DNA from: Alphaproteobacteria bacterium MarineAlpha9_Bin3
Lineage (GTDB): Bacteria > Pseudomonadota > Alphaproteobacteria > TMED109
DNA length: 64,000 nt
Reading direction: 5' to 3'
Assembly (NCBI GenBank): GCA_002937655.1
Contig: PTKH01000002.1
Coordinates: forward strand, 1-64,000
Positions within the stretch are counted from its first letter, which is position 1. Every line of letters starts with the position of its first letter. The notes beneath the pieces were generated by a model. The model was not told the DNA's origin and ran no database searches. It worked only from the letters and a program-made list of their open reading frames with translations. Below are positions 20,077 through 28,577 of this stretch, piece by piece. The translations under genes were made by a program, and so were the position numbers.

Positions 20077-20847
20077 TTGAATAATAAAATTAAGAATGTT
20101 GTTATTACTGGAGCAGCAAAACGAATAGGAGCTTCTATAGCAAAATCTTTTGCCTCTAAAAACTGGAATATAGCTTTACATTATAATAAATCAAAAAAAG
20201 AAACGGAGCGGTTATCTGAAGAGCTAAAAAGAAAATATAAGATTAAAACTATATGTATACATGCAGATTTAAATGACTTTAATCAGGTTAACGATATCAT
20301 ACCATTAGCCAAAAATAATATAGGACCCATCTCATGTCTAATAAATAATGCCGCTAGTTTTGAATATGACTCAATCGAAACAGTATCTATAGATAGCTGG
20401 AATAAGCACATAAATGCAAATATAAGAGCACCACTATTTCTAAGCCAAAGCTTTACTAAAAATTTACATAAAAAATTTAAAGGAAATATTATAAATATAA
20501 TAGATCAAAGAGTATGGAATCTAACTCCTCATTTTACTACCTATACACTTTCTAAATCAGCGTTATGGACTTTAACACAGACTTTAGCACTATCTCTTAG
20601 TCCAAATATACGGGTTAATGCCATTGGTCCAGGACCAACTTTAAAAAGTAAAATGCAATCTATGAAACAATTTAAGGATCAATATAAACGTATGCCTCTA
20701 AAGGTTCCTACTAGTTTAAATGAAATTTCTTCCTTTATAGAACTTATAATTAATAGTCCTTCTATGACTGGACAAATGATAGCATTAGATGGAGGTCAGC
20801 ATCTAGGATGGGCACAAAATAAAAATAATAATTTTAAGGAAGATTAA
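20077..20847 (+). CDS. SDR oxidoreductase, FolM/pteridine-reductase-like
   Basis: A 256-residue short-chain dehydrogenase. The cofactor motif is TGAAKRIGASIA. The TGxxxRxG form, with Arg in place of the usual Gly, is typical of pteridine reductase/FolM enzymes that use NADPH. NNAASFEYDS, the Tyr-Lys pair in YTLSKSALWTLTQTLA, and NAIGPGPT complete the fold. It runs directly into folB (stop codon and next start abut at 20847/20848), which strongly suggests a job in pterin reduction, for example dihydromonapterin or dihydrofolate reduction. The start is TTG, with the glycine motif ten residues in. The family call is firm; the substrate is inferred from motif and neighbour. Confidence 0.82.
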   Translation: MNNKIKNVVITGAAKRIGASIAKSFASKNWNIALHYNKSKKETERLSEELKRKYKIKTICIHADLNDFNQVNDIIPLAKNNIGPISCLINNAASFEYDSIETVSIDSWNKHINANIRAPLFLSQSFTKNLHKKFKGNIINIIDQRVWNLTPHFTTYTLSKSALWTLTQTLALSLSPNIRVNAIGPGPTLKSKMQSMKQFKDQYKRMPLKVPTSLNEISSFIELIINSPSMTGQMIALDGGQHLGWAQNKNNNFKED

Positions 20848-21210
20848 ATGTCAGCTATTAAAATGAGTAGATGGGTAAAAGTAAATAATTTTGAGACATT
20901 AATGAAATTGGGGGTGTACGCTAAAGAGCAAATAAAGGCACAAAGAGTTATTATTGATATCTTATTAGAAGTAAATGTAAATTCTCATGATGATAATATT
21001 AAAAACGTGCTATCATATGAAAAAATTATAGAAATAATTAATAATATCTCTAAACAAAACCATAAATATTTAGCTGAAACCGTAGCTGAAAATATTGCTA
21101 TAAAATGTCTTGAACTAGACAGAGCTAAATCTGTACACGTATCATTAAAAAAACCAGATATTATTTCTGGTAAAACGGAGGTAGGTGTAGAAGTTAAATT
21201 AAATAAATAA
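20848..21210 (+). CDS. folB: Dihydroneopterin aldolase FolB
   Basis: A 120-residue FolB-fold enzyme of folate synthesis that converts 7,8-dihydroneopterin to 6-hydroxymethyl-dihydropterin and glycolaldehyde. It shows MKLGVYAKEQIKAQRVIIDI, where E. coli has the family IGVYDWE-type opening, the segment LSYEKIIEIINNI, YLAETVAENIAIKCLE with the conserved Glu, and a C-terminal VSLKKPDII with the conserved Lys-Pro. Length is typical. The ATG directly follows the stop codon of the FolM-like gene, so translation is probably coupled. A possible terminator lies about 245 bases downstream. Confidence 0.93.
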   Translation: MSAIKMSRWVKVNNFETLMKLGVYAKEQIKAQRVIIDILLEVNVNSHDDNIKNVLSYEKIIEIINNISKQNHKYLAETVAENIAIKCLELDRAKSVHVSLKKPDIISGKTEVGVEVKLNK

Positions 21211-21452
21211 TGGTGATTGAATTTCAATATTTAAATTAAATTACTGATTTGTAAGTTTTTTTTCAACAAAATATAATTATTTACTAAAATTAATTGAAAA
21301 AATATTAATTATTAAATTATTTTTGTCAAAAGTCTTACTAAAAATGTAAGTATTCCGCCATTTTTGACAGCATGATTAAAAAATAGGCAATTTATATAAA
21401 TGCCCTTAATTTCTAACAATTTTTGATACAAATACGTATGATATCCACCTAG

Positions 21453-21461
21453 TTATCCACA
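21453..21461 (+). promoter_or_regulatory. Exact DnaA-box match TTATCCACA
   Basis: A perfect match to the consensus DnaA box. ATATCCACC (21441-21449) and, on the other strand, GTATCCACC (21467-21475) are 7-of-9 matches, so three box-like sequences fall within 35 bases. A GANTC site abuts the perfect box. The caveat is that the same bases also form one arm of a terminator-like hairpin, which could explain the repeated sequence without DnaA. Confidence 0.4.
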
Positions 21462-21482
21462 GATTCGGTGGATACTTTTTTT
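21454..21482 (+). terminator. Candidate rho-independent terminator after folB
   Basis: TATCCAC (21454-21460) pairs with GTGGATA (21468-21474) around a seven-base loop AGATTCG, and is followed by C and seven T residues (21476-21482). The upstream TATCCACC (21442-21449) could compete by pairing with GGTGGATA, giving an alternative 8-bp stem with a 17-base loop. The geometry is right for a terminator on the plus strand, although it lies well beyond folB. Confidence 0.5.
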
Positions 21483-21567
21483 ATGGCAGTTTTTCAACGT
21501 TTAAAGTAAAAAACAATTGGTATTTAATAATAAAAATAGTCAATATAAAAAATAAAGATTTTTTATA

Positions 21568-21576
21568 TGTTATAAT
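21568..21576 (+). promoter_or_regulatory. Candidate extended -10 promoter for uvrC
   Basis: TGTTATAAT is a perfect extended -10 element (TGn plus TATAAT), ending 36 bases before the uvrC start. No good -35 hexamer is present at the proper distance, which is acceptable for extended -10 promoters. Confidence 0.42.
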
Positions 21577-21612
21577 TACTACTATATATTATTTATAGAA
21601 ATAGGATTTTTT

Positions 21613-23559
21613 ATGAAAATATCTTCTAGTTTTAAATACGGTTCAGAAATTGTTAAAAAGTTTTTACCTGAGGTGGGAAATTCCCCAGGCGTATATTTTA
21701 TGTACGATAAAAATAAAACTGTATTATATATTGGTAAAGCAAAAAATCTTTATAAAAGAATTAGTTCTTATACAAAACAAGTAAATATGTCTGTCAGAAT
21801 ACAAAGAATGGTCTCTCATATTGATTCAATAGATTATTTAACTACTGATCATGAAGCTTCTGCTCTAATTTTAGAAGCAAATATGATAAAAAAGCATAAA
21901 CCTAAATATAATATATTATTACGAGATGATAAATCATACCCTTATATACTATTAAGGCAAGATCATGCCTGGCAGCAAATAATTAAAGCAAGAGGAAATA
22001 AATTACCAAAAAAAGGAGACTATTTTGGACCTTTTGCATCAGTTGATGCAGTTCATAAAACATTAAATGCAATGCAGAGAGCATTTCCATTAAGAACATG
22101 TAGTGATTTTGAAATTAATAATAGAAAAAGACCGTGTATACAATATCAAATTAAAAGATGTTCAGGACCATGTGCTAAACTAATAAATGAGCATGATTAT
22201 TTAGAAATAGTAAATGATGCAAAATTATTTTTGCTAGGCAAGAATAATAATTTACAACCAAAGCTAGAAAAAGAAATGGAACTAGCATCAAGTAATATGA
22301 ATTATGAAGAAGCGGCAATGTTAAGAGATAGAATAAGGGCACTGAATTTTATTCAAAAAGCGGAAGGAGCAGATTTTAGAAACATTAAAGATGCTGATAT
22401 ATTTTCTATTACTTCCATAGATAAGAATGAATTTAATACAGATTTTATTAAAAAAAGTGATATATATTATGCTATACAAGTATTTTTCTTTAGATCAGGA
22501 AAAAATTTTGGTAATAGAACACATTTTATTAAATTTATGGATAAAACCTCCATCAACTCTATTTTAAGTAGTTTTATTCCTCAGTTTTATGTTAATCAAA
22601 CTCCCCCTTCTATGATTTTAGTAAGCCACTTACCAAACGATTATAAATTAATTGAAAAAGCTTTTTTCTTAGAACATAAAAATAAAATAAAAATTATCTG
22701 TCCCCAAAAAGGTGAAAATAAAAAAGCAATTAATATGGGGATCGATAATGCAAAACGTGCCCTTGCAAAAAGAATGTCTGAATTCACAACTCATTCTAAT
22801 TTGCTTAAATCTCTATCAAGAGAAATAAAAATGCAAAGCATTCCAAATAGGATAGAAATATATGATAATTCTCATTTAAATGGCTCAAATATGTTAGGAG
22901 TTATGGTTGTATCCTCAAACTTAGGTTTTGAAAAAAATCAATATAGAAAATTTAATTTAAAAAATAATATTAGATTATTTAAAAGTAATGATGATTATGG
23001 AATGATAGAAGAGGTTTTTTATAGAAGATTTAAAGAAAATGCTTCAATAAAAAATAAATACTTATCTTTTCCTGATTTAATAATTATAGATGGAGGAAAA
23101 GGACAAGTAAATGTGGCTTGTAATGTATTAAAAAAATTAAACATAAATAACATTATTGTAATTGGAGTGTCTAAAGGGAAAGAGAGAAATGCAGGTAGAG
23201 AAAAAATATATTTTTCAAATATTGAAACTTATAGACCTAAAAATATTGAAAATATGCCTAATTTCAATCCTCTAATTTTAGATAAAAATAACCCAGTGCT
23301 ATATTTTATACAAAGACTTAGAGATGAAGCACATAGATTTGCTATAACTTCTCAAAGAAAAAAACATTTATCAAATGTAAAAAAATCAATATTAAGTGAA
23401 ATACCAGGTATAGGTCCAAGAAAAAGAAAAGCTTTAATGATGCAATTTGGTTCAGTTAAAAGTATATCTGAAGCTCCTTTGATAGAGCTGCAAAGAGTAA
23501 GAGGTATTAGCTCTAATTTGTCAAAGGAAATATTTAACTATTTAAAATCTATAAAATAG
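21613..23559 (+). CDS. uvrC: UvrABC excision nuclease subunit UvrC
   Basis: The dual-incision nuclease of nucleotide excision repair. The 648-residue protein has the N-terminal GIY-YIG domain (PGVYFMYDKNKTVLYIGKAK, about 27-46), a cysteine-bearing stretch PCIQYQIKRCSGPC, a UVR domain that binds UvrB (MNYEEAAMLRDRIRAL), the RNase H-like endonuclease domain (IEIYDNSHLNGSNMLGVMVV and PDLIIIDGGKGQ), and C-terminal helix-hairpin-helix motifs (SEIPGIGPRKRKALM). Length is normal. It has a large upstream region with its own candidate promoter and is followed by pgsA, a pairing also common in proteobacteria. Confidence 0.98.
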   Translation: MKISSSFKYGSEIVKKFLPEVGNSPGVYFMYDKNKTVLYIGKAKNLYKRISSYTKQVNMSVRIQRMVSHIDSIDYLTTDHEASALILEANMIKKHKPKYNILLRDDKSYPYILLRQDHAWQQIIKARGNKLPKKGDYFGPFASVDAVHKTLNAMQRAFPLRTCSDFEINNRKRPCIQYQIKRCSGPCAKLINEHDYLEIVNDAKLFLLGKNNNLQPKLEKEMELASSNMNYEEAAMLRDRIRALNFIQKAEGADFRNIKDADIFSITSIDKNEFNTDFIKKSDIYYAIQVFFFRSGKNFGNRTHFIKFMDKTSINSILSSFIPQFYVNQTPPSMILVSHLPNDYKLIEKAFFLEHKNKIKIICPQKGENKKAINMGIDNAKRALAKRMSEFTTHSNLLKSLSREIKMQSIPNRIEIYDNSHLNGSNMLGVMVVSSNLGFEKNQYRKFNLKNNIRLFKSNDDYGMIEEVFYRRFKENASIKNKYLSFPDLIIIDGGKGQVNVACNVLKKLNINNIIVIGVSKGKERNAGREKIYFSNIETYRPKNIENMPNFNPLILDKNNPVLYFIQRLRDEAHRFAITSQRKKHLSNVKKSILSEIPGIGPRKRKALMMQFGSVKSISEAPLIELQRVRGISSNLSKEIFNYLKSIK

Positions 23560-23612
23560 AATTAAAATATATTTATTTGAATAAAACTAAAAGAACTTAT
23601 AGGTTATGTTTT

Positions 23613-24188
23613 ATGATAAAAACAAAAAATATTCCAAATCTTCTCACTTTCAGTAGGTTATTATTATGCCCTATATGGCTTACACTATTTTATTATAATT
23701 TTTATTATTGTTTATTGATAATCATAATATATTCTGCATTTAGTGATTACTTAGATGGCTTTTTAGCAAGAAAATTTAATTGTGAAACGATAATTGGTAA
23801 AACTTTGGACCCAATAGCAGATAAAATTTTCACTTGTACAGTTTTATTAACTTTTGTTTCAGATGGAAGAGTCAATTTTATTATTGCTGCAATAATAATT
23901 ATAAGAGAAATTGTAATATCAGGTTTCAGAGAAGCTCTTGCTAATTATAACAAGTCTAATATACTAAATGTAACATTTTTATCAAAAATTAAGACCACAT
24001 CTCAATTTATTGCTATTTTTATATTAACTTTAATGCCTTTAAGTTTAGAATACTCTTTTAAAATCAATCAAATAGGCACATTGATTTTATATATTTCGGC
24101 TATTTTGACTATATGTACAGGATATAATTATGTTATAAAAAGTATTATTACCTTAAAAAATATAGAGAAAGAAAAAAATGCAAATTAA
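23613..24188 (+). CDS. pgsA: CDP-diacylglycerol--glycerol-3-phosphate 3-phosphatidyltransferase
   Basis: An integral membrane enzyme that makes phosphatidylglycerol phosphate. The CDP-alcohol phosphotransferase motif DG-x2-AR-x8-G-x3-D-x3-D is intact in DGFLARKFNCETIIG plus KTLDPIAD. About six hydrophobic helices are visible. I start at ATG 23613 (MIKTKNIPNLLTFSR), because the family begins with IPNxLTxxR. An in-frame TTG at 23577 would add 12 polar residues. The CDS overlaps moaD by 11 bases. Confidence 0.93.
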   Translation: MIKTKNIPNLLTFSRLLLCPIWLTLFYYNFYYCLLIIIIYSAFSDYLDGFLARKFNCETIIGKTLDPIADKIFTCTVLLTFVSDGRVNFIIAAIIIIREIVISGFREALANYNKSNILNVTFLSKIKTTSQFIAIFILTLMPLSLEYSFKINQIGTLILYISAILTICTGYNYVIKSIITLKNIEKEKNAN

Positions 24189-24429
24189 ATACTTTTCATG
24201 GGTTAAAGAACAAATTGGAGTTGATGCAGAAAATATTACTCTAAAAGATAATATAGAAACTATTATTGACTTAATTAATCATCTGAAAAGCAAAAATGAA
24301 AAATATAATAGAGCTTTTAAAGATATTTCAATTATAAGATGTGCAGTTAATATGGAAGTAACTAATTTAGACGAAAAAATTAATGATAATGATGAAATAG
24401 CATTTTTTCCTCCAATGACTGGTGGTTAG
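24178..24429 (+). CDS. moaD: Molybdopterin synthase sulfur-carrier subunit MoaD
   Basis: An 83-residue ubiquitin-like protein ending PPMTGG. The double-glycine tail is adenylated and thiocarboxylated to donate sulfur for the molybdopterin dithiolene. The first strand (IKYFSWVKEQIGVDAENITL) and the late AFFPPMTGG are typical. It begins inside pgsA and is followed by moaE 4 bases later. The enzyme should serve the two molybdoenzymes at 12379-15461. Confidence 0.94.
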   Translation: MQIKYFSWVKEQIGVDAENITLKDNIETIIDLINHLKSKNEKYNRAFKDISIIRCAVNMEVTNLDEKINDNDEIAFFPPMTGG

Positions 24430-24433
24430 AAAT

Positions 24434-24874
24434 ATGATAAAAGTTCAAAAACAGGATTTTGATGTCACCACAGAAATTAAGAATATTACATCATTAAACA
24501 AAAATATTGGTGGTACAGGTGTATTTATTGGAAATGTAAGAGAAGGAAATAATTCAAACTTACAATCTATGACATTAGAACATTACCCTATAATGACAGA
24601 AAAACAGTTAGAAAAGATTAATAACGAAGCAAAAACTAGATGGAACCTGATAGATAGTTTAATAATTCATCGTTACGGAAAACTATATCCTGGTGATCAA
24701 ATAGTATTAGTAGCTACGTTTTCTGAACATAGAACAAATGCTTTAAAAGCTTGTGAGTTTTTAATAGATTGGTTGAAAACAAAGGCTCCATTTTGGAAAC
24801 TAGAAGAATCTGATAAAGGTAATATATGGGTAGAAGAAAAAACTAGTGATATAGATGCTGCTAATAAATGGTAA
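24434..24874 (+). CDS. moaE: Molybdopterin synthase catalytic subunit MoaE
   Basis: The large subunit of molybdopterin synthase, which converts cyclic pyranopterin monophosphate using thiocarboxylated MoaD. Family motifs are GGTGVFIGNVREGN, LEHYPIMTEKQLEKI, LIIHRYGKLYPGDQIVLVA, HRTNALKACEFLIDWLKTKAPFWKLEE, and the active-site lysine in the KAPFWK segment. I use ATG 24434 (MIKVQKQDFD); an in-frame GTG at 24422 would overlap moaD. It converges with ilvE with 5 bases between the stops. Confidence 0.95.
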   Translation: MIKVQKQDFDVTTEIKNITSLNKNIGGTGVFIGNVREGNNSNLQSMTLEHYPIMTEKQLEKINNEAKTRWNLIDSLIIHRYGKLYPGDQIVLVATFSEHRTNALKACEFLIDWLKTKAPFWKLEESDKGNIWVEEKTSDIDAANKW

Positions 24875-24879
24875 ATATT

Positions 24880-25749
24880 TTATGATTGTCCGGTTACCTT
24901 ATTATATTCTTCTATCATTAATTTACATATTTTATCAGGAGTAAAAGTATAATCATCAATTTTACTTACCGGTGTAATTTCTGCCGCAGTACCTGTACAA
25001 AAAACTTCACTAGCCAATGATAATTCCTCAAGCTTAATATGTCTTTCTACTAACTTTATACCTTTTTTATTAGCTATTTTTATTACTTCTTGTCTTGTAA
25101 TTCCGTTAAGGAAACAATCTGCTTTAGGTGTATGTATTTCTTCGTTAATTACTAAAAATATATTAGCACTAGTTGTTTCTGCAATATATCCTCTGTAGTC
25201 TAACATCAAGGCATCTTCACACCCATTTCTTTCAGCTTCATGTTTAGCAAGTGTACATATCATATAAAGTCCAGCAGATTTTGTAGATACTGGAGCTGTT
25301 TCAGGAGATGGTCTTTTCCATTTAGCTAATTGTAATTTAATACCTTTTAACCTTGCTTCGGGAGTATAGTAGCTAGGCCACTCCCACGCAGCAACAGCAA
25401 GATGAATTTTATTTTTTTGCGCACTTATTCCCATCATTTCGCTTCCTCTCCAAGCAATAGGACGGACATAACCATTTTTTATATTATTAGCCTCTAGTAC
25501 AATTTTTCTAATCTCAAATATTTCTTCTATGCTATATGGAATTTCAAATCCTAAGCTATTTGCTGAATGATGAAGCCTCTTAGTATGCTCTAATTCTCTG
25601 AATACTTTACCTTCATAACATCTTTCTCCTTCAAATACAGAAGATGCATAGTGTAATCCATGAGTAAGTACATGAATTTTAGTTTCTTTCCAATCTACTA
25701 GTTTTCCATCAAACCATATGAAACCTTCATTTAAACTAAAATCATCCAT
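24880..25749 (-). CDS. ilvE: Branched-chain amino acid aminotransferase IlvE
   Basis: A fold-type IV PLP aminotransferase for the last step of Ile, Leu and Val synthesis (or the first in their breakdown). It shows IWFDGKLVDWKETKIHVLTH, HYASSVFEGERCY, RPIAWRG, the PLP lysine in STKSAGLYM, RGYIAETTSANIFLV, LNGITRQEVI and CTGTAAEITPV. I start at ATG 25749, which has GGGAG eight bases upstream. An in-frame TTG at 25764 would include that ribosome-binding site inside the gene. It is divergent from the two-component system. Confidence 0.95.
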   Translation of the reverse strand: MDDFSLNEGFIWFDGKLVDWKETKIHVLTHGLHYASSVFEGERCYEGKVFRELEHTKRLHHSANSLGFEIPYSIEEIFEIRKIVLEANNIKNGYVRPIAWRGSEMMGISAQKNKIHLAVAAWEWPSYYTPEARLKGIKLQLAKWKRPSPETAPVSTKSAGLYMICTLAKHEAERNGCEDALMLDYRGYIAETTSANIFLVINEEIHTPKADCFLNGITRQEVIKIANKKGIKLVERHIKLEELSLASEVFCTGTAAEITPVSKIDDYTFTPDKICKLMIEEYNKVTGQS

Positions 25750-25898
25750 ACAAAAATCTCCCAAGGACTAGCTTACTACATATAAAAAAAATGTAGACTA
25801 TTATTTGTTAATAAATTTATCAACCAAATCATAAAAAAAATATAATTTATATTATAACTTTATGGACTTAAGATTTAAATTAAAGTTAAATTAATGCA

Positions 25899-26615
25899 AT
25901 GGAAGCAAAAAATAAAAATTTTACCGCTCATATTTTGGTGGTAGATGATGATAAAAGACTCAATAAGTTATTAGAAAAATTTCTTATTGATAACAACCAC
26001 TATGTGGATACTGCACAAAATACAAAATCTGCAAGAAAAAAAATTGCTGTAGTTTCATATGATATTATTATTCTAGATATAATGATGCCTGGAGAAAATG
26101 GCCTAGATTTTCTCAAATATATAAGACAAGAATATAATACCCCAGTACTTATGCTGTCTGCTATGAATGAAACTAAGAATAGAATAGTTGGCTTTGAAAT
26201 TGGAGCAGATGACTATCTTGGAAAACCATTCGAGCCAAAAGAACTTCTTCTTAGAATAAAAGCTATTTTAAGAAGAACCGAAGAAAATAAATTAGCTTCC
26301 AAAGATAGTAATAATTTGCTTCAATTAGGTAATATTCTATATGATGCAGAATCATCTATAATTTGGAAAAATAAAAAGAAAATTACTTTAACTTCCAAAG
26401 AAAATGAACTTTTAAATATTCTAATTAATGGTGCAGGTAAAACAATTGATAGATATATATTGATTAATAACTTAAAATTAGGCGCAAGAGGAATTGATAT
26501 AACAATAAGTAGATTAAGAAAGAAGATAGAGAACAACCCTAAGGTCCCATCATATATAATTACTGTTAGAGGAGAAGGATATACCTTACCTAGAAATTTA
26601 TTGGAAGTTAAATGA
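25899..26615 (+). CDS. OmpR-family response regulator
   Basis: A 238-residue two-component regulator. The receiver domain (about 10-125) has the acidic pocket VVDDDKR, the phosphoacceptor Asp60 in IIILDIMMPGENG, and the conserved lysine in GADDYLGKPF. A C-terminal winged-helix DNA-binding domain follows (about 140-235, with LTSKENELLNILI and SRLRKKIENNPKVPSYIITV, then RGEGYTL). The kinase gene overlaps its stop by ATGA, so the two are coupled. The stimulus is unknown. It starts 133 bases from ilvE, divergently. Confidence 0.95.
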   Translation: MEAKNKNFTAHILVVDDDKRLNKLLEKFLIDNNHYVDTAQNTKSARKKIAVVSYDIIILDIMMPGENGLDFLKYIRQEYNTPVLMLSAMNETKNRIVGFEIGADDYLGKPFEPKELLLRIKAILRRTEENKLASKDSNNLLQLGNILYDAESSIIWKNKKKITLTSKENELLNILINGAGKTIDRYILINNLKLGARGIDITISRLRKKIENNPKVPSYIITVRGEGYTLPRNLLEVK

Positions 26616-27928
26616 GACTTAGAGACGTCATGCCCAAAAGCTTATTTGGAAGATCCTTATTTATTGTTGGATTACCATTAATATTTTTACAAATTTTTCT
26701 TGGATATTTTTTCTTTGAAAGGCATTGGGATGACGTAGGTAGAAGATTAGTTTTAGCTGTAGCAGGCGAGATTGCGTTAATTTCAGAAAAAATAATATTA
26801 GCTGAAAATAATCCCCAATTAGAGAATAAAATATTTGAAGATGCTGCAAATTATTTTGGTGCTGAACTTAAAATTATTCCTGATTACAGTCTAACTAAAG
26901 ATGAGTTACTGCATCCAAAAAAATCAAGATTAGATAGAGCATTATCAAAGTCTTTAAAAGAAAGAATAAAATTTCCTCATACGTTCAATACAATTAAAAG
27001 TTTAAATAAAGTACTAATTTATGTTCAATTGCCTAATAAAGTTTTACTAACTGAAATTTCAAAGAAAAGATTGTATAGTTCGACAACTTATATTTTTATT
27101 GCTGTAATGGTTTTTTCATCATTATTTTTGCTAGGTTTAGCTGTATATTTTTTGCGAAGACAAATTAGTCCATTAAAAGAATTATCTAATGCAGCTGATG
27201 CCTTTGGTAAAGGAGATACTTTTTTTGCATTAAAACCTAGAGGAGCAGATGAAGTAAGACATGTAACTCATGCATTTTTAGATATGAGAGAAAGAATTAG
27301 ATTACATATAGAACAAAGGACTAATATGTTAGCAGGCGTAAGTCATGATTTAAGAACTCCACTTACTAGAATGAGACTTCAGATTGAAATGCTTGCAGAA
27401 AATGAAGACAAAGCTGGTTTAAAAGAGGATGTTACACAAATGGAACAAATGTTAGAAGCTTACTTATCTTTTATTAAAGAAAAAGAAATGGAAATTAGAG
27501 TCAAATCAGATCTTTCAAAACTTATAGGAAGTATAATTTTAGATGCTAAAAGAAATGGAGATATAATTATTCCAAAAAACATTCAGACAGTAGACGCAAA
27601 AGTTAGAATAAACGATCTAAGAAGAGCAATAACTAATTTAACTTCTAATGCTAGTAGAGAAAGTAAAACTGTCAAAATTTCATTAATTAAAAAAGAAAAA
27701 AATGCTCTAGTAATTATTGATGATGATGGTCCCGGTATAAAGGAAAAGGATTATTCATCAGTATTTAAAGCATTTTATAGGGTAGAAAGTTCAAGAAACT
27801 TATCAACAGGTGGTTTAGGATTAGGACTTACAATCGCAAGAGACATTGCTAGAAGCCATGGAGGAGAAATTAAATTAGAAAAATCTGATCTAGGAGGCCT
27901 AAGAGCAACTTTATCAGTACCTATATAA
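26612..27928 (+). CDS. EnvZ-like sensor histidine kinase
   Basis: A 438-residue membrane kinase. One transmembrane segment lies near residues 16-36, a periplasmic sensor stretch of roughly 120 residues follows, and the second transmembrane segment is near 155-180. A HAMP linker (ISPLKELSNAADAFGKGD) leads to the HisKA box with His245 in GVSHDLRTPLTRMRLQIEML, then an ATPase domain with the N box NLTSNASRES, DDDGPGIKEKDY and GLGLGLTIARDIARSHGG. The N box departs slightly from the usual NLLxNAxRY form but keeps both Asn residues. It pairs with the overlapping response regulator. Confidence 0.95.
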   Translation: MRLRDVMPKSLFGRSLFIVGLPLIFLQIFLGYFFFERHWDDVGRRLVLAVAGEIALISEKIILAENNPQLENKIFEDAANYFGAELKIIPDYSLTKDELLHPKKSRLDRALSKSLKERIKFPHTFNTIKSLNKVLIYVQLPNKVLLTEISKKRLYSSTTYIFIAVMVFSSLFLLGLAVYFLRRQISPLKELSNAADAFGKGDTFFALKPRGADEVRHVTHAFLDMRERIRLHIEQRTNMLAGVSHDLRTPLTRMRLQIEMLAENEDKAGLKEDVTQMEQMLEAYLSFIKEKEMEIRVKSDLSKLIGSIILDAKRNGDIIIPKNIQTVDAKVRINDLRRAITNLTSNASRESKTVKISLIKKEKNALVIIDDDGPGIKEKDYSSVFKAFYRVESSRNLSTGGLGLGLTIARDIARSHGGEIKLEKSDLGGLRATLSVPI

Positions 27929-27931
27929 ACT

Positions 27932-28501
27932 TTATATAAAAAGATGATTAATTTTTTCAGCCATAACTAACCTCTTATCTAATACGGCCATTATAGCCTC
28001 TTCATTTTTTAATTCGCCTTTACTCCATTCTCTTAGAGTGAGAAGCCAAATTAAAGTTAAAGCCTTAATTTTTATTAATCCATATGAACCTTTAGTAGAT
28101 ATATCAGAATAATCTAATATCAATTTCATACCCTTTATTGCTCTATTAAAATTAAAAGAAGAATCTACAATACTTTTTTTTGATATTTTAATTAAGGCCT
28201 TTACTTCTCTTGCTTTTGATTGAATTACATCAAATCGACACAACATTAATTCTAGCACTCTTTCTTTTTTTGAAACTAGTTTTAGTTCACTCATAGATAA
28301 ATTTTCTACCATTTCAAAATTTATATTATCAGACCAATAGTCAATTAAATTATGTTTAGAATTACATTCTAACAAAACTTTTTCTAATGGGTATTTAGAT
28401 AATTTTGATAATCTTTTCATATCTAAAACATTCCATCTATTTGCTAATAGCTCTTTTATAGCAATTGAGACTAATTTACTTCTTAATGTATTATTATTCA
28501 T
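27932..28501 (-). CDS. COQ9-like / TetR-fold protein
   Basis: A 189-residue helical protein. The N-terminal half is TetR-like (LVSIAIKELLANRWNVLDMKRLSKLSK-type layout). The C-terminal pattern, hydrophobic LTLIWLLTLREW followed by the acidic-turn segment and VLDKRLVMAEKI, resembles the lipid-binding end of COQ9 (the LDRRI motif). COQ9 assists the Coq7 hydroxylase in ubiquinone synthesis. Alternatively it may be a TetR-type regulator that happens to share the fold. Quinone-related company (ubiK at 30144) supports the first reading. It converges on the kinase gene with 3 bases between. Confidence 0.65.
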   Translation of the reverse strand: MNNNTLRSKLVSIAIKELLANRWNVLDMKRLSKLSKYPLEKVLLECNSKHNLIDYWSDNINFEMVENLSMSELKLVSKKERVLELMLCRFDVIQSKAREVKALIKISKKSIVDSSFNFNRAIKGMKLILDYSDISTKGSYGLIKIKALTLIWLLTLREWSKGELKNEEAIMAVLDKRLVMAEKINHLFI

Positions 28502-28577
28502 AATATTACCTTAATTATTATATACCATATAAAATACTTCTATATAAAAAAGTATCAAGTCAACTATCATAATTAAA

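Larger units (their letters stand above)
21211..21612. other. Longest intergenic region in the window (402 bases), dyad-rich
   Basis: No coding potential is seen here on either strand. It holds a TTTTG-T-CAAAA dyad (21321-21331), a small hairpin CTTAC/GTAAG (21334-21350), an imperfect palindrome GGC-A-ATTTATATAAAT-GCC (21386-21404), and an exact TTATCCACA (21453-21461) flanked by two near copies. A GATTC site (21462-21466), a terminator-like hairpin and an extended -10 motif before uvrC follow. It could be a regulatory region, a terminator plus promoter, a small RNA, or a replication-origin-like DnaA-binding site. Confidence 0.6.

Noticed and set aside
23577-23612. TTG at 23577 as the pgsA start
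   Set aside because: The polar 12-residue extension is not seen in the family; ATG 23613 begins right at the conserved IPNLLTFSR.
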